Origin: Nitrosomonadales bacterium
GTDB lineage: Bacteria > Pseudomonadota > Gammaproteobacteria > Burkholderiales > Gallionellaceae
DNA: 64,000 nucleotides
Assembly: GCA_016235045.1 (NCBI GenBank)
Contig: JACRME010000004.1
Location: forward strand, 372,001 to 436,000
Reading direction: 5' to 3'
The stretch's first letter is position 1; each line of letters begins with the position of its first letter. The position numbers and the translations under genes were made by a program. The notes under the pieces were generated by a model. It saw only the letters and a list, made by a program, of their open reading frames with translations. It ran no database searches and had not been told where the DNA came from. Shown here in pieces: positions 18,098 to 26,016 of the stretch.

Positions 18098-18820
18098 TTA
18101 TGGCATCTGCCGTTTTGAATCTGCGTCAATCGGCGTAATCTGCGGATCAATCGTTTTTCTATCCAGTAACCCCAAATCCAGACACCCCGCAGCTTCCCTG
18201 GCGTCCGGCGCAGCCATGTGCGGGATCACCCCCAGCAGCGGCGCCGCGATGCGTTCGCGCAGGGCGGCAATGTTTTCCTGTAACGCGGGCATCCCGGCAT
18301 CCAGCACGTTGGCCACCCAACCCGCGCATTCTAATTGGTAATCGGCAATGGCGCGTAGCGTCAGCAAGGCATGATTGAGGCAGCCCAGGCGCATGCCCAC
18401 CACCACGATGACGGGCAGATCAAGCTGTTTGGCCAGATCGGCGCTGTCCTGCTTCTCGTTCAACGGGACGCAGAACCCGCCCGCCCCCTCCACCACGACC
18501 TCGTCGGTCTGCCCGGCCAGTTCGCGGTAGGAAGCGAGAATGCGCGAAAAGTCGATGCGCGACCCGGCGTGGCGCGCGGCAAGATGCGGCGCGATGGCAT
18601 GCGCAAAGCAATAGGGGTTGATCTGGCCGTAAGTGGCCTGAATGCTGCTCGCGGCGCGCAGGCGCTTGGCGTCTTCGTTGTGATCGTCCTCATCGCAACC
18701 GGCCGCCACCGGCTTGAAACCGGCCACGCGCTTGCCCTGCGCTGCAAACGCATGCAACAGCGCGCAACTCACCAGCGTCTTGCCGACGCCGGTGTCGGTA
18801 CCGGTAATGAAGTAGTTCAT
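18098..18820 (-). CDS. bioD: Dethiobiotin synthetase
   Basis: 240 residues. P-loop GTDTGVGKT at 7-15, KPVAAGC near 37, and VVEGAGGFCVPL in the middle form the ATP and diaminopelargonate site. It makes dethiobiotin from DAPA, CO2 and ATP. The last 16 or so residues (DPQITPIDADSKRQMP) are not family sequence: they are encoded by a TCTGCGTCAATCGGCGTAAT-type dispersed repeat that supplies the stop. Last gene of bioBFHCD; no bioA is present in the window, so DAPA synthesis is encoded elsewhere. Confidence 0.95.
   Translation of the reverse strand: MNYFITGTDTGVGKTLVSCALLHAFAAQGKRVAGFKPVAAGCDEDDHNEDAKRLRAASSIQATYGQINPYCFAHAIAPHLAARHAGSRIDFSRILASYRELAGQTDEVVVEGAGGFCVPLNEKQDSADLAKQLDLPVIVVVGMRLGCLNHALLTLRAIADYQLECAGWVANVLDAGMPALQENIAALRERIAAPLLGVIPHMAAPDAREAAGCLDLGLLDRKTIDPQITPIDADSKRQMP
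18117..18150. repeat. Dispersed repeat forming the bioD 3' end
   Basis: Two related units, TCTGCGTCAATCGGCG and TAATCTGCGGATCA, resemble the widespread CGCAGATTA-type intergenic repeats. Here they overlap the last codons of bioD and replace its natural C-terminus. Confidence 0.5.
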
Positions 18821-18835
18821 CTTTAAACCCTTAAG

Positions 18836-18912
18836 CCACAGAGAACACAGAGTGCACAGAGAAAGGCAAAAGCAGCGCGCATATCTCTCTGTGTGCTCTG
18901 TGTTCTCTGTGG
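18836..18912. repeat. CCACAGAG-type inverted repeat, bioC-bioD gap
   Basis: 77 bp with perfect 17-bp terminal arms (CCACAGAGAACACAGAG and complement). Almost the whole gap between bioC and bioD is this element, so the bio mRNA would fold a long hairpin here. Confidence 0.85.
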
Positions 18913-18926
18913 CAAAAAGTTGTTCT

Positions 18927-19796
18927 TCATAACTTGAAGTTCGTTCGAATTATCGCTCGCCCGTCCTGCGTCACCTTGGGGTCGGCTTTCCACGCATGCC
19001 CGTAGACGATCTCGAACGTCGCCGGCAACTTGCCGCCGCGGCGCAAGGTTTCGTAATTCTGCACGATATGCGCCCAGCGCGCCTTGCCCATCATGCCGGG
19101 CGCGCGGCCCGCGGTGGCGTTGTGCGCACCGATGCTGCGCAGGTCCTGCATCACGGACTTGACGTCATTATAGGTAAGCGTGAGCTTTTCCATCTCCATC
19201 ACCGGAGCGGCGAAGCCTGCTGCCACCAGCATGTCGCCGATATCGTGCATGTCGGCGAAGCGGTTGACGTGGTTGTAGCCATCCACGCCGTTGAAGGCAA
19301 CGCGCAGTTCCCGCAGCGTATCCGGCCCGAAGGTGGAGAACATCAGCAGCCCGTCGGTCTTGATGACGCGGTGCAGTTCGACGAAAGTGGCGGGCAGGTC
19401 GTTGCACCACTGCACGGCCAGGTTGGACCACACCATGTCCACGCTTTGCGCCGCCAGCGGCAGCGCTTCGACATCGGCGCACAGGTAACTTTCGCGTTTC
19501 CCGGCGAACAGTTTTTTCCACCAGCCCGAGGTGCCGCGCGCCGCCTGCAACATGCCGATGGCGATGTCCAGCGCGACGATGTCGGCGTGCGGATAGCGCT
19601 CGCCGAGCTGGCGCGTGCCCCAGCCCGTGCCGCTGCCGACATCGAGCAGGCGCTGCGGCCGCAGCTTGACGACGTCCAGCTTCTCCAGCATGCGGATGCA
19701 TACCTCGCGCTGCATTACTGCGGCAGCATCGTAGGTCGATGCCGCCTTGCTGAAGGCACGGCGCACTTCGCGTTTGTCTATTTCGAACTCATTCAT
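18927..19796 (-). CDS. bioC: Malonyl-ACP O-methyltransferase
   Basis: 289 residues. SAM-binding motif I is LLDVGSGTGWG (about 50-60), with VALDIAIGML and SVDMVWSNLAVQW as motifs II-III, the last typical of BioC. It methylates malonyl-ACP so that fatty acid synthase can build the pimelate chain; BioH later removes the methyl. The start at 19796 is preceded by AGGG immediately next to the ATG, a poor ribosome site. An earlier 45-bp copy of the start region lies upstream at 19874-19918, which suggests the original leader was displaced by a repeat insertion. Confidence 0.93.
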   Translation of the reverse strand: MNEFEIDKREVRRAFSKAASTYDAAAVMQREVCIRMLEKLDVVKLRPQRLLDVGSGTGWGTRQLGERYPHADIVALDIAIGMLQAARGTSGWWKKLFAGKRESYLCADVEALPLAAQSVDMVWSNLAVQWCNDLPATFVELHRVIKTDGLLMFSTFGPDTLRELRVAFNGVDGYNHVNRFADMHDIGDMLVAAGFAAPVMEMEKLTLTYNDVKSVMQDLRSIGAHNATAGRAPGMMGKARWAHIVQNYETLRRGGKLPATFEIVYGHAWKADPKVTQDGRAIIRTNFKL

Positions 19797-19818
19797 CCCT
19801 ATATCCAGACATCATCGC

Positions 19819-19865
19819 AGGGTGCGTTTGCGCACCAATAACTCAATGGTGCGTAAACGCACCCT
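19819..19865. repeat. AGGGTGCGTTTGCGCACC inverted repeat in front of bioC
   Basis: 47 bp with 18-bp arms that differ at one base. It lies between two copies of the first 45 bases of bioC, so it looks like an insertion accompanied by duplication of the target. Confidence 0.7.
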
Positions 19866-19873
19866 ACAAAACC

Positions 19874-19918
19874 TGAAGGCGCGGCGCACTCGCGTTTGTC
19901 TATTTCATATTCATTCAT
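19874..19918 (-). pseudogene. Duplicated 5' end of bioC
   Basis: Reads ATGAATGAATATGAAATAGA and encodes MNEYEIDKREC, a near copy of the real bioC start (MNEFEIDKREV) at 19751-19796. One base is missing, so the frame is lost. This copy keeps an AAGAAGG site upstream, whereas the intact gene does not, so it marks the former translation start. Confidence 0.75.
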
Positions 19919-19934
19919 TACCAGAACCTTCTTG

Positions 19935-20019
19935 CCACAGAGAACACAGAGTTCACAGAGATTTCCGCGGATATATTTTGAGCAGCGGTTTTTCTCTGTG
20001 AACTCTGTGTACTCTGTGG
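19935..20019. repeat. CCACAGAG-type inverted repeat, bioH-bioC gap
   Basis: 85 bp with 26-bp arms differing at one base. It directly abuts the bioH stop codon (TAG at 20020-20022). Together with the element at 19819 it fills most of 19797-20019; no gene is seen in that stretch. Confidence 0.85.
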
Positions 20020-20871
20020 CTAATTGTTTTTCAAAAAGCCATGTACCTGCTCAACAAAAATTTCAGGGTGCGACAGGAACGGCGCATGCGCCGCACCGGC
20101 AACCACGACCGCGCGCGCATGCGGCAGCGATTGTGCCAGATAGCGCGACGCTTCCGGCGGCGTCAGTTTGTCGCGCTCGCCCGCGATCACCAGCGTTGGC
20201 TGCGCAATCTGCGGCAATGCATCGCGCAAGTCGGCATCGCGCAGAATGGCCAGCCCGCCGCGCAGCGCCTCCAAACGAGGTTCGCCGCGGCTGAACAGCT
20301 TTTCGCGCAATGCGCCCAGCAGTTCGCGTTCGCCCTCGCTGCCGCGAACCTGCAAGGCAAGAAAACGGCGCAGGGTGGCTGAGTGATTCTGCTCCAGCTC
20401 GGCAGCGAATTGCGCCAGTGTTTCCTGCGGCATGCCAAAAGCCCAATCCGCGCGTGCGGCAAAGCACGGCGTGCTGCTCACCAGCACCAGGCGCCGCACC
20501 TGTTCCGGTGCGCGCACTGCCCAGTGCTGCGCGATGATGCCGCCCAGCGACCAGCCGCAAAGGTTGATCGGCTCCGGAAAGGCTGAAGACAGTTCATTCA
20601 CAATGAAGTCCAGCGAACCCAGTCCCCTCTCCCGCTGGCGGGAGAGGGTTAGGGAGAGGGATGACTCCGCACCACCCTCTCCCCCAGCCCCTCTCCCGCC
20701 AGCGGGAGAGGGGAAAGTGCTCTGCCCATGCCCCGGCAAATCGACGTTATGCACCTGAAAATCCGCCGCCAGCATTTCGGCGGCATCGCGCCAGATTCCG
20801 CCATGCATCCCCCAGCCATGCAACATGACCAGCGGTGCACCGCTGCCTGTCACTTCAACATGCAAGCTCAT
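20020..20871 (-). CDS. bioH: Pimeloyl-ACP methyl ester carboxylesterase with a repeat insert
   Basis: 283 residues from the ATG at 20871. The alpha/beta hydrolase has LHGWGMHGGIW as the oxyanion segment, nucleophile S108 in GWSLGG, and the acid and base in ERDKLTPP and GAAHAPFLSHP. It frees pimeloyl-ACP from its methyl ester in the cytosol. Residues about 53-83, directly after DLPGHGQST, are encoded by a 90-bp inverted repeat and have no counterpart in the family; the insert precedes the region leading to the nucleophile elbow. The start overlaps bioF by 17 bases. Whether the enlarged enzyme is active needs testing. Confidence 0.92.
   Translation of the reverse strand: MSLHVEVTGSGAPLVMLHGWGMHGGIWRDAAEMLAADFQVHNVDLPGHGQSTFPSPAGGRGAGGEGGAESSLSLTLSRQRERGLGSLDFIVNELSSAFPEPINLCGWSLGGIIAQHWAVRAPEQVRRLVLVSSTPCFAARADWAFGMPQETLAQFAAELEQNHSATLRRFLALQVRGSEGERELLGALREKLFSRGEPRLEALRGGLAILRDADLRDALPQIAQPTLVIAGERDKLTPPEASRYLAQSLPHARAVVVAGAAHAPFLSHPEIFVEQVHGFLKNN
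20624..20713. repeat. 90-bp inverted repeat inside bioH
   Basis: Two arms (20624-20660 and about 20676-20713) are complements, and each arm is itself built on CTCTCCCGCTGGCGGGAGAG. The length is exactly 30 codons, so the reading frame of bioH is kept. The same unit recurs in the TauE-like gene, gpsA and the gap at 49690. Confidence 0.88.
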
Positions 20872-22009
20872 GCAATGCACCAATCAGTTGATCCACATCC
20901 GCGTCGGTATGTGCCGCGGACAGGGTAATGCGCAGCCGTGCCGTGCCCTGCGGCACGGTGGGCGGACGGATCGCCGCGACCCAGATGCCGCGCTGGCGCA
21001 GTGCTTCGCTCAGTTTCAACGCCTGCTGGTTGTCGCCGATCAGCAGCGGCTGGATCGCCGTCTCCGACGACATCAGTTGCCAGGGCAGACCGGACAGGCC
21101 CCGGCGCAATCTGGCAACAAGCCGATGCAGGTGCGCGCGCAATCCGTCGCCTTGCGCGATCATCCGCAGGCTCTGCAATAGCGCAACCGACAAGGCCGGC
21201 GGTGTGGCGGTGGTGTAGACATAGCCGTGCGCATGATTGACGAGGGTATCGACGACCACCTGTTCCGCCGCGACGAACGCGCCGGAAACGCCGGCCGCCT
21301 TGCCCAGCGTCGCCATGTAGATGATACGTGCCGACACGAGACCGAAATGCGCCAGCGAGCCGCGCCCCTGTTCGCCCAGCACGCCGAAGCCGTGCGCGTC
21401 GTCAACATACAGCCACGCGTCGTGCTGCTCGCACAAGGCCAGCAATTCGCGCAGCGGAGCCATGTCGCCGTCCATGCTGAACACCGCATCGGTAATGACC
21501 AGTTTCCTGCCGCTTTGGGCTTGTGCCAGCAGTTGCGCCAACTGCGCCATGTCGCCGTGCCGGTAGCGTCTGGTTGCCGCGCGCGACAGCAGCATCGCAT
21601 CGTTAAGCGAAGCGTGATTGAGCTTGTCGGCGAACACGGTATCGCCCTTGCCGACCAGCGCCTGCACCACGCCGAGGTTCGCCATGTAGCCGGTGGAAAA
21701 CAGCAGCGCGGCAGGTTTGCCGACGAAGGCGGCGAGTTGCTGTTCGAGCTGGTGATGCGGGCCGAAATGCCCGCTCACCAGGTGCGCGGCGCCCGCGCCG
21801 ACGCCCCATTGCTGCGTGCCTTGCTGCAGTGCCGCGGCGAGTTCGGGACGGCTGGCGAGACCGAGGTAGTCGTTGCTGCAGAAAGCGAGGTAGGGTTTTC
21901 CTTCCACAACGATATGCGGCGACTGCGCGGTGACGAGCGTGCACCGGCTGCGCAACAAGCCTTGTGCGGCGCGCTCATTCAGTTCGGTTTGTAATTCTGT
22001 AAAAGGCAT
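20855..22009 (-). CDS. bioF: 8-amino-7-oxononanoate synthase
   Basis: 384 residues from the ATG at 22009 (MPFTELQTELNERA). PLP fold type I enzyme: CSNDYLGLASRPEL near 45, ISVD-like LYVDDAHGFGVLGE holding the PLP aspartate, and YMATLGKAAGVSG with the Schiff-base lysine. It condenses pimeloyl-ACP with alanine. No Shine-Dalgarno is visible because the CCACAGAG repeat runs up to GCAAAAA before the ATG; longer starts read through that repeat and are rejected. Confidence 0.95.
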   Translation of the reverse strand: MPFTELQTELNERAAQGLLRSRCTLVTAQSPHIVVEGKPYLAFCSNDYLGLASRPELAAALQQGTQQWGVGAGAAHLVSGHFGPHHQLEQQLAAFVGKPAALLFSTGYMANLGVVQALVGKGDTVFADKLNHASLNDAMLLSRAATRRYRHGDMAQLAQLLAQAQSGRKLVITDAVFSMDGDMAPLRELLALCEQHDAWLYVDDAHGFGVLGEQGRGSLAHFGLVSARIIYMATLGKAAGVSGAFVAAEQVVVDTLVNHAHGYVYTTATPPALSVALLQSLRMIAQGDGLRAHLHRLVARLRRGLSGLPWQLMSSETAIQPLLIGDNQQALKLSEALRQRGIWVAAIRPPTVPQGTARLRITLSAAHTDADVDQLIGALHELAC

Positions 22010-22015
22010 TTTTTG

Positions 22016-22092
22016 CCACAGAGTACACAGAGAGCACAGAGAATGAAGCGCTCTGCTTTTGCCTTTCTCTGTGTACTCTGTGTTCTCTGTGG
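22016..22092. repeat. CCACAGAG-type inverted repeat, bioB-bioF gap
   Basis: 77 bp with 17-bp arms differing at one base. It spans almost the whole gap between bioB and bioF and leaves only a few bases before each gene. Confidence 0.85.
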
Positions 22093-23079
22093 CTAGTAGT
22101 TTTTGTCGGCCAGCGGATACATGCCCAGCTTGCCCATCAGCGCCCGGTCCCGGTCGACTTCCGGATTGCCCGTGGTCAGCAACTGGTCGCCGTAGAAAAT
22201 GGAATTGGCGCCGGCCAGGAAGCACAACGCCTGCACCGCGTCGCTCATCTCCCCGCGCCCGGCGGACAGGCGCACATAGGCTTTCGGCATGGTGATGCGC
22301 GCCGCGGCAATGGTGCGCACGAAATCCAGCGGATCGAGGTCTTCCGCGTCCGCCAGCGGTGTGCCTTCGACCTTGACCAGGTTGTTGATCGGCACGCTTT
22401 CCGGGTAGGGATCCATGTTGGCCAGTTGCGCGATGAGCCCGGCGCGCTGGGTCAGGTTTTCGCCCATGCCAATAATGCCGCCGCTGCAGATGCTCATGCC
22501 GGCCTTGCGCACGCGCTCCAGCGTGGCGATGCGGTCCTGGTAGTCGCGGGTGGTGATGATGTTGCCGTAGAACTCGGGCGAGGTATCCAGGTTGTGGTTG
22601 TAGTAATCGAGTCCGGCATCCTTCAACTGTTCGGTCTGCTCGTCGTTGAGCATGCCCAGCGTGGCGCAGGTTTCCATGCCGAGAGCGCGCACTTCCCTGA
22701 CCATTTCCAGCACGGCGCTCATGTCTTCCTTGGAGGGTTCGCGCCAGGCGGCACCCATGCAGAAGCGTCCAGCGCCGGCTTCCTTGGCGGCCTTGGCGGC
22801 CTTCACCACTTCGTCCAGTTCCAGCATCTTCTTGTTCTCGACCGAAGAATGGAACGAAGATTGCGTGCAGTAGCCGCAGTCTTCGGAACAGCCGCCGGTC
22901 TTGATCGACAGCAAAGTAGAGAGCTGCACCGCATTCGGGTCAAAATGTTCGCGGTGCACTTGCTGCGCGAGATACATCAGGTCGGAGAAGGGCAGCCTGA
23001 ACAGCGCTTCTATTTGTTCGACGGTCCAGTGAGTTTGGCTGGTTTGGGGTTCGGCGAGTTTGGCGGTCTGGTTTTGCAT
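22093..23079 (-). CDS. bioB: Biotin synthase
   Basis: 328 residues from the ATG at 23079. The radical-SAM cluster motif is CSEDCGYC (CxxxCxxC); the auxiliary [2Fe-2S] ligands are expected at the Cys of ETCATLGML, the Cys of [11 protein letters not shown] and the Arg of [11 protein letters not shown]. It inserts sulfur into dethiobiotin. First gene of the bio operon, divergent from comF with about 69 bases between the starts. The ribosome site is weak, and I see no BirA-type operator in that interval. Confidence 0.96.
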   Translation of the reverse strand: MQNQTAKLAEPQTSQTHWTVEQIEALFRLPFSDLMYLAQQVHREHFDPNAVQLSTLLSIKTGGCSEDCGYCTQSSFHSSVENKKMLELDEVVKAAKAAKEAGAGRFCMGAAWREPSKEDMSAVLEMVREVRALGMETCATLGMLNDEQTEQLKDAGLDYYNHNLDTSPEFYGNIITTRDYQDRIATLERVRKAGMSICSGGIIGMGENLTQRAGLIAQLANMDPYPESVPINNLVKVEGTPLADAEDLDPLDFVRTIAAARITMPKAYVRLSAGRGEMSDAVQALCFLAGANSIFYGDQLLTTGNPEVDRDRALMGKLGMYPLADKNY

Positions 23080-23148
23080 AAAGGTATAAGCACGTAAAAT
23101 GAAAGAAAGCGTATCCTCAACCCGGAACAGCATCAGGATCGGATCGAC

Positions 23149-23868
23149 TTGTTCATTTTACCTCATTCCCCATTTGACATCGGCGCAAGATTTGCGCGCC
23201 TGCTGCCCTCCCAGCCCTGTTTGCTGTGCGGCGCACGCAGTTACGACGGCATTTGCTGTGCCGCCTGCGACGCCGGATTGCCGCGCCTGTCCGCACCACA
23301 TTGCCCGATTTGCGCGCTGCCCGCGCCGGAGGGCAACGTGTGCGGAGCGTGCCTGAAACACCCCCCGCCGTTCGACCATACCGTGGCTGCCTATCGTTAC
23401 GCCTTTCCGGTAGACAAGCTGATTCAGTCCCTGAAATTCAGGGATCGCCTGATCCTGGTCAATTATCTTGGCAATGCGCTGATGAAGCAGGTGACCGCCC
23501 GGCCCGATTGCCTGATCGCCCTTCCCCTGCATCCGGCACGGTTGCGGGAGCGCGGCTTCAACCAGTCGCTGCTGCTCGCCGCCTGCATTTCGCGAGGCCT
23601 GAACATTCCGCTGCTCGGCAATGCCTGCGAACGGGTGCGCAACACGCCGCCGCAATCCTCGCTGCCGTGGAAGGAGCGCGACAAGAACATGCGCCAGGCT
23701 TTCGCCTGCAAGCCCGATGCCGACGTGCGCGGCAAACACGTTGCCATCGTGGACGACGTCATGACGACGGGAGCTTCGATCGGGGAACTGGCGCGTGCTT
23801 TGAAACAGGCGGGCGCACGCGAAGTCAGCGCCTGGGTGGTGGCGCGGACATTGCCGCACGACAACTGA
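23149..23868 (+). CDS. ComF family protein (phosphoribosyltransferase-like)
   Basis: 239 residues. The only usable start is TTG at 23149, with AGGATCGG upstream; it begins [10 protein letters not shown]. An N-terminal zinc-finger-like region has CLLC, CCAAC, CPIC and CGAC pairs (about 24-66), followed by a phosphoribosyltransferase domain with the PRPP motif [13 protein letters not shown] near 200. ComF helps move transforming DNA in naturally competent bacteria. It commonly neighbours bioC/bioH in proteobacteria, as here. Convergent with mshN. Confidence 0.9.
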   Translation: MFILPHSPFDIGARFARLLPSQPCLLCGARSYDGICCAACDAGLPRLSAPHCPICALPAPEGNVCGACLKHPPPFDHTVAAYRYAFPVDKLIQSLKFRDRLILVNYLGNALMKQVTARPDCLIALPLHPARLRERGFNQSLLLAACISRGLNIPLLGNACERVRNTPPQSSLPWKERDKNMRQAFACKPDADVRGKHVAIVDDVMTTGASIGELARALKQAGAREVSAWVVARTLPHDN

Positions 23869-23891
23869 CTGACCGCCCCTGCCCCAAAATC

Positions 23892-23907
23892 GCCCGGCAA
23901 GCCGGGC
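23892..23907. terminator. Hairpin between comF and mshN
   Basis: A perfect 7-bp GC stem (GCCCGGC, AA, GCCGGGC) lies between the convergent genes. On the minus strand it is followed by GATTTTGG, a short T-run, so it could end the long msh transcript; on the plus strand there is no T-run. Confidence 0.45.
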
Positions 23908-23973
23908 TCCTGCAAAAACTGCCTCATGAAATATCCGGGCCAAAGGGAATGACATGCTCGCGGAATTGCATGC

Positions 23974-25062
23974 TCAAAGTTCCTTGAGCTTCTGCTGCAC
24001 AAACGCCTGCAACTGCGGATTCAGGGTGTTCGTTGCCAGCGCGCGCTGATAGGCGGCACGCGCTTCTTCGCCGCGCTGCAGCGCCTGCAGCGAGATGCCC
24101 AGCCCCATGCACCACACCCCGTTGTTGGGCGCCAGTTTCAGCGCGATTCGATAGCGTTCGACGGCTTCCTCATGCCGGTTCTCCCGTTGCAGCAAGGCGG
24201 CCACGAAAGACTGGTAGTCGGCCTGTCCCTCGGCAAAAGGCAACGTGTTCTGCAGGGTCTGCAGCGCCAACGGCAAGTCCCCGCGCTCCACCTGCAGCCG
24301 CGCCAGCAACATGGCAAACCAGGTGTCGTGCGAATCGTGTCGCAACCCTTTTTGCAGCACACGTTCGGCCTCGTCGTTGCGCTTCAGGCCGAGCAGCGCC
24401 CCCACCCAACCGCGGCGCGCGGGTTTGTAGGTCGGATCGGCCAGCAGGGCATTCTTGTATCCCGCCAGCGCTTCGTCCATTCTGCCTTCCTGCACGGCCC
24501 GATTGGCTTTCTGGAATTCGTACTCGGCCTGTTGCTGCGGGCTGATCTTCTTTAGTTGCAGATCTTCAGGAGCCTGTTCCGCCAGCGCCTCGCCGGATTC
24601 CGCGATGCTGTCCGCCGCCGGTTGCGGTTTTTGCTGCGCGACCTTCTTCGTTTCGGGTGCGGCAACCGGCTCGTCTTCGCTCTTCACTTCGAGCAGCGGC
24701 TTGCCGCGCAGGCTCGCGTAGGGTTGCGAGGCATCGGCTACGTCACTCGCGATCGAAAGTGCAATCGTTTCGGCTGCTGCCGAAGCTGAAGCGATATCCG
24801 GGCCTGCCGTGCCGGAGGATGCAGGCACCGCATCCGCCATCGGCAGCGCCGCAGCGACAACGCGTTCGGGTGGCGGTGTCTCGTTGCGCTCCAGAAACCA
24901 CTTCAGCGCAGCCAGCAGAATCAACAGCGCCACCGCGAACAATGCGTACATCGGCAAATACGATTGCTTGCGCGGCGGCACCGGGCGCAGCGTCGCTTCG
25001 CCCAAAGGCGCGTTGGCCCCGCGCTTCTCCAGTTCGTTCAATACCTGATTGACGATGCTCAT
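23974..25062 (-). CDS. mshN: MSHA biogenesis protein MshN (TPR)
   Basis: 362 residues from the ATG at 25062 (MSIVNQVLNELEKRG, the conserved MshN opening). There is a single membrane helix near 38-58, a Pro/Ala-rich spacer, then about five tetratricopeptide repeats (180-360). MshN is an inner-membrane protein with a periplasmic TPR domain that supports pilus assembly. It overlaps mshM by ATGA and is the last gene of the locus. Confidence 0.88.
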   Translation of the reverse strand: MSIVNQVLNELEKRGANAPLGEATLRPVPPRKQSYLPMYALFAVALLILLAALKWFLERNETPPPERVVAAALPMADAVPASSGTAGPDIASASAAAETIALSIASDVADASQPYASLRGKPLLEVKSEDEPVAAPETKKVAQQKPQPAADSIAESGEALAEQAPEDLQLKKISPQQQAEYEFQKANRAVQEGRMDEALAGYKNALLADPTYKPARRGWVGALLGLKRNDEAERVLQKGLRHDSHDTWFAMLLARLQVERGDLPLALQTLQNTLPFAEGQADYQSFVAALLQRENRHEEAVERYRIALKLAPNNGVWCMGLGISLQALQRGEEARAAYQRALATNTLNPQLQAFVQQKLKEL

Positions 25063-26015
25063 TGCAGCGAGAGTGCAAACAAGGCCACCGCGGAAACCAG
25101 CGCCAGCGTACCCAGACTCCAGACCCACACCATCCAGTCCTTGCGCGATTCCGGCGTATCCGCCGCCGCTTTGCGCACATGCCGCGCCTGCACTTGCTGA
25201 CGCCCCTCCGCATAGGCCAGCATCATTGCCTTGTGCGCAATGATGTTCGCCAGCCTGGGCGTGCCGCGCGTCACCCGGTGCAGCAGGTTCACCGCGCCGG
25301 AATCAAACAGGGTCTCGCCCTTATACCCGGCCACGGCCAGGCGGTGGCGCAGGTAACGATCCATCTCGTCGCGATGCAAACCATTCAGTTGATATTGGAA
25401 ACTGATGCGCTGGCGCAGTTGGCGCACCGAGTTCTGCTTCAGGCGCTCGTCCAGTTCCGGCTGTCCGAACAACACCACCTGCATCAGCTTGCGTTTCTCG
25501 GTCTCCAGGTTGGTGAGCAGGCGCAGCACCTCCAGACTTTCCAGCGGCATCGCCTGCGCTTCGTCCAGGCACACCAGCACGCGCTTGCCGTCGCGCGCGA
25601 AGTTGAGCAGGGTGCGCGTCAGTTCCTTCAGCAACTGGTGCTGGTCGAAAGAATTATCGATTTCCATGCGGAACTCGTCCGCCAGCGCCAGCAACAGGCT
25701 GCGCGGCTCCAGGTAAGGATTGGGAATGTAGGCAGTAATGAACTTCGCCGCATGGCGGCCGCTGGTGCCGCCGTCCTGCGTGCCGATGTCGGTGGTGGTG
25801 GTGCGGTCGCTGCTGAGGGTGGCGAGGAACTTGCGGCACAACAGTGTCTTGCCGTTGCCGACCTCGCCCACGATCTTGATGAACCCTTCGCCGGTGCGCG
25901 CCGCCACCAGCAGGGTGTTCAATCCCTCCTGGTAGTTGGTGCAGGCGAAGAAAAAGCTGGTATCGGGCGTCAGCGAAAACGGCGACTCGCGCAGTCCAAA
26001 ATGCTCCTGGTACAT
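25059..26015 (-). CDS. mshM: MSHA biogenesis protein MshM (ExeA-like AAA ATPase)
   Basis: 318 residues. It opens YQEHFGLRESPFSLTPDTSF, the ExeA/GspA family signature; Walker A is GEVGNGKT near 50-57 and Walker B VLVCLDEAQAM. A C-terminal hydrophobic helix (about 295-315) anchors it to the inner membrane. ExeA-like ATPases help place the secretin in the cell wall. It lies one base after mshL and overlaps mshN. Confidence 0.9.
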   Translation of the reverse strand: MYQEHFGLRESPFSLTPDTSFFFACTNYQEGLNTLLVAARTGEGFIKIVGEVGNGKTLLCRKFLATLSSDRTTTTDIGTQDGGTSGRHAAKFITAYIPNPYLEPRSLLLALADEFRMEIDNSFDQHQLLKELTRTLLNFARDGKRVLVCLDEAQAMPLESLEVLRLLTNLETEKRKLMQVVLFGQPELDERLKQNSVRQLRQRISFQYQLNGLHRDEMDRYLRHRLAVAGYKGETLFDSGAVNLLHRVTRGTPRLANIIAHKAMMLAYAEGRQQVQARHVRKAAADTPESRKDWMVWVWSLGTLALVSAVALFALSLQ

Positions 26016-26016
26016 G

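Noticed and set aside
18836-22092. CCACAGAG repeats considered as a CRISPR array
   Set aside because: The copies are inverted repeats in separate gaps more than 1 kb apart, with no regular spacers or cas genes.
22010-22225. Upstream extension of bioF by 72 codons
   Set aside because: It reads through a non-coding inverted repeat and the 3' end of bioB. The family start MPFTEL at 22009 fits alignment expectations.
23080-23148. BirA-type operator between bioB and comF
   Set aside because: No TTGTAAACC-type dyad or BioR-like TTATCTATAA box is present.
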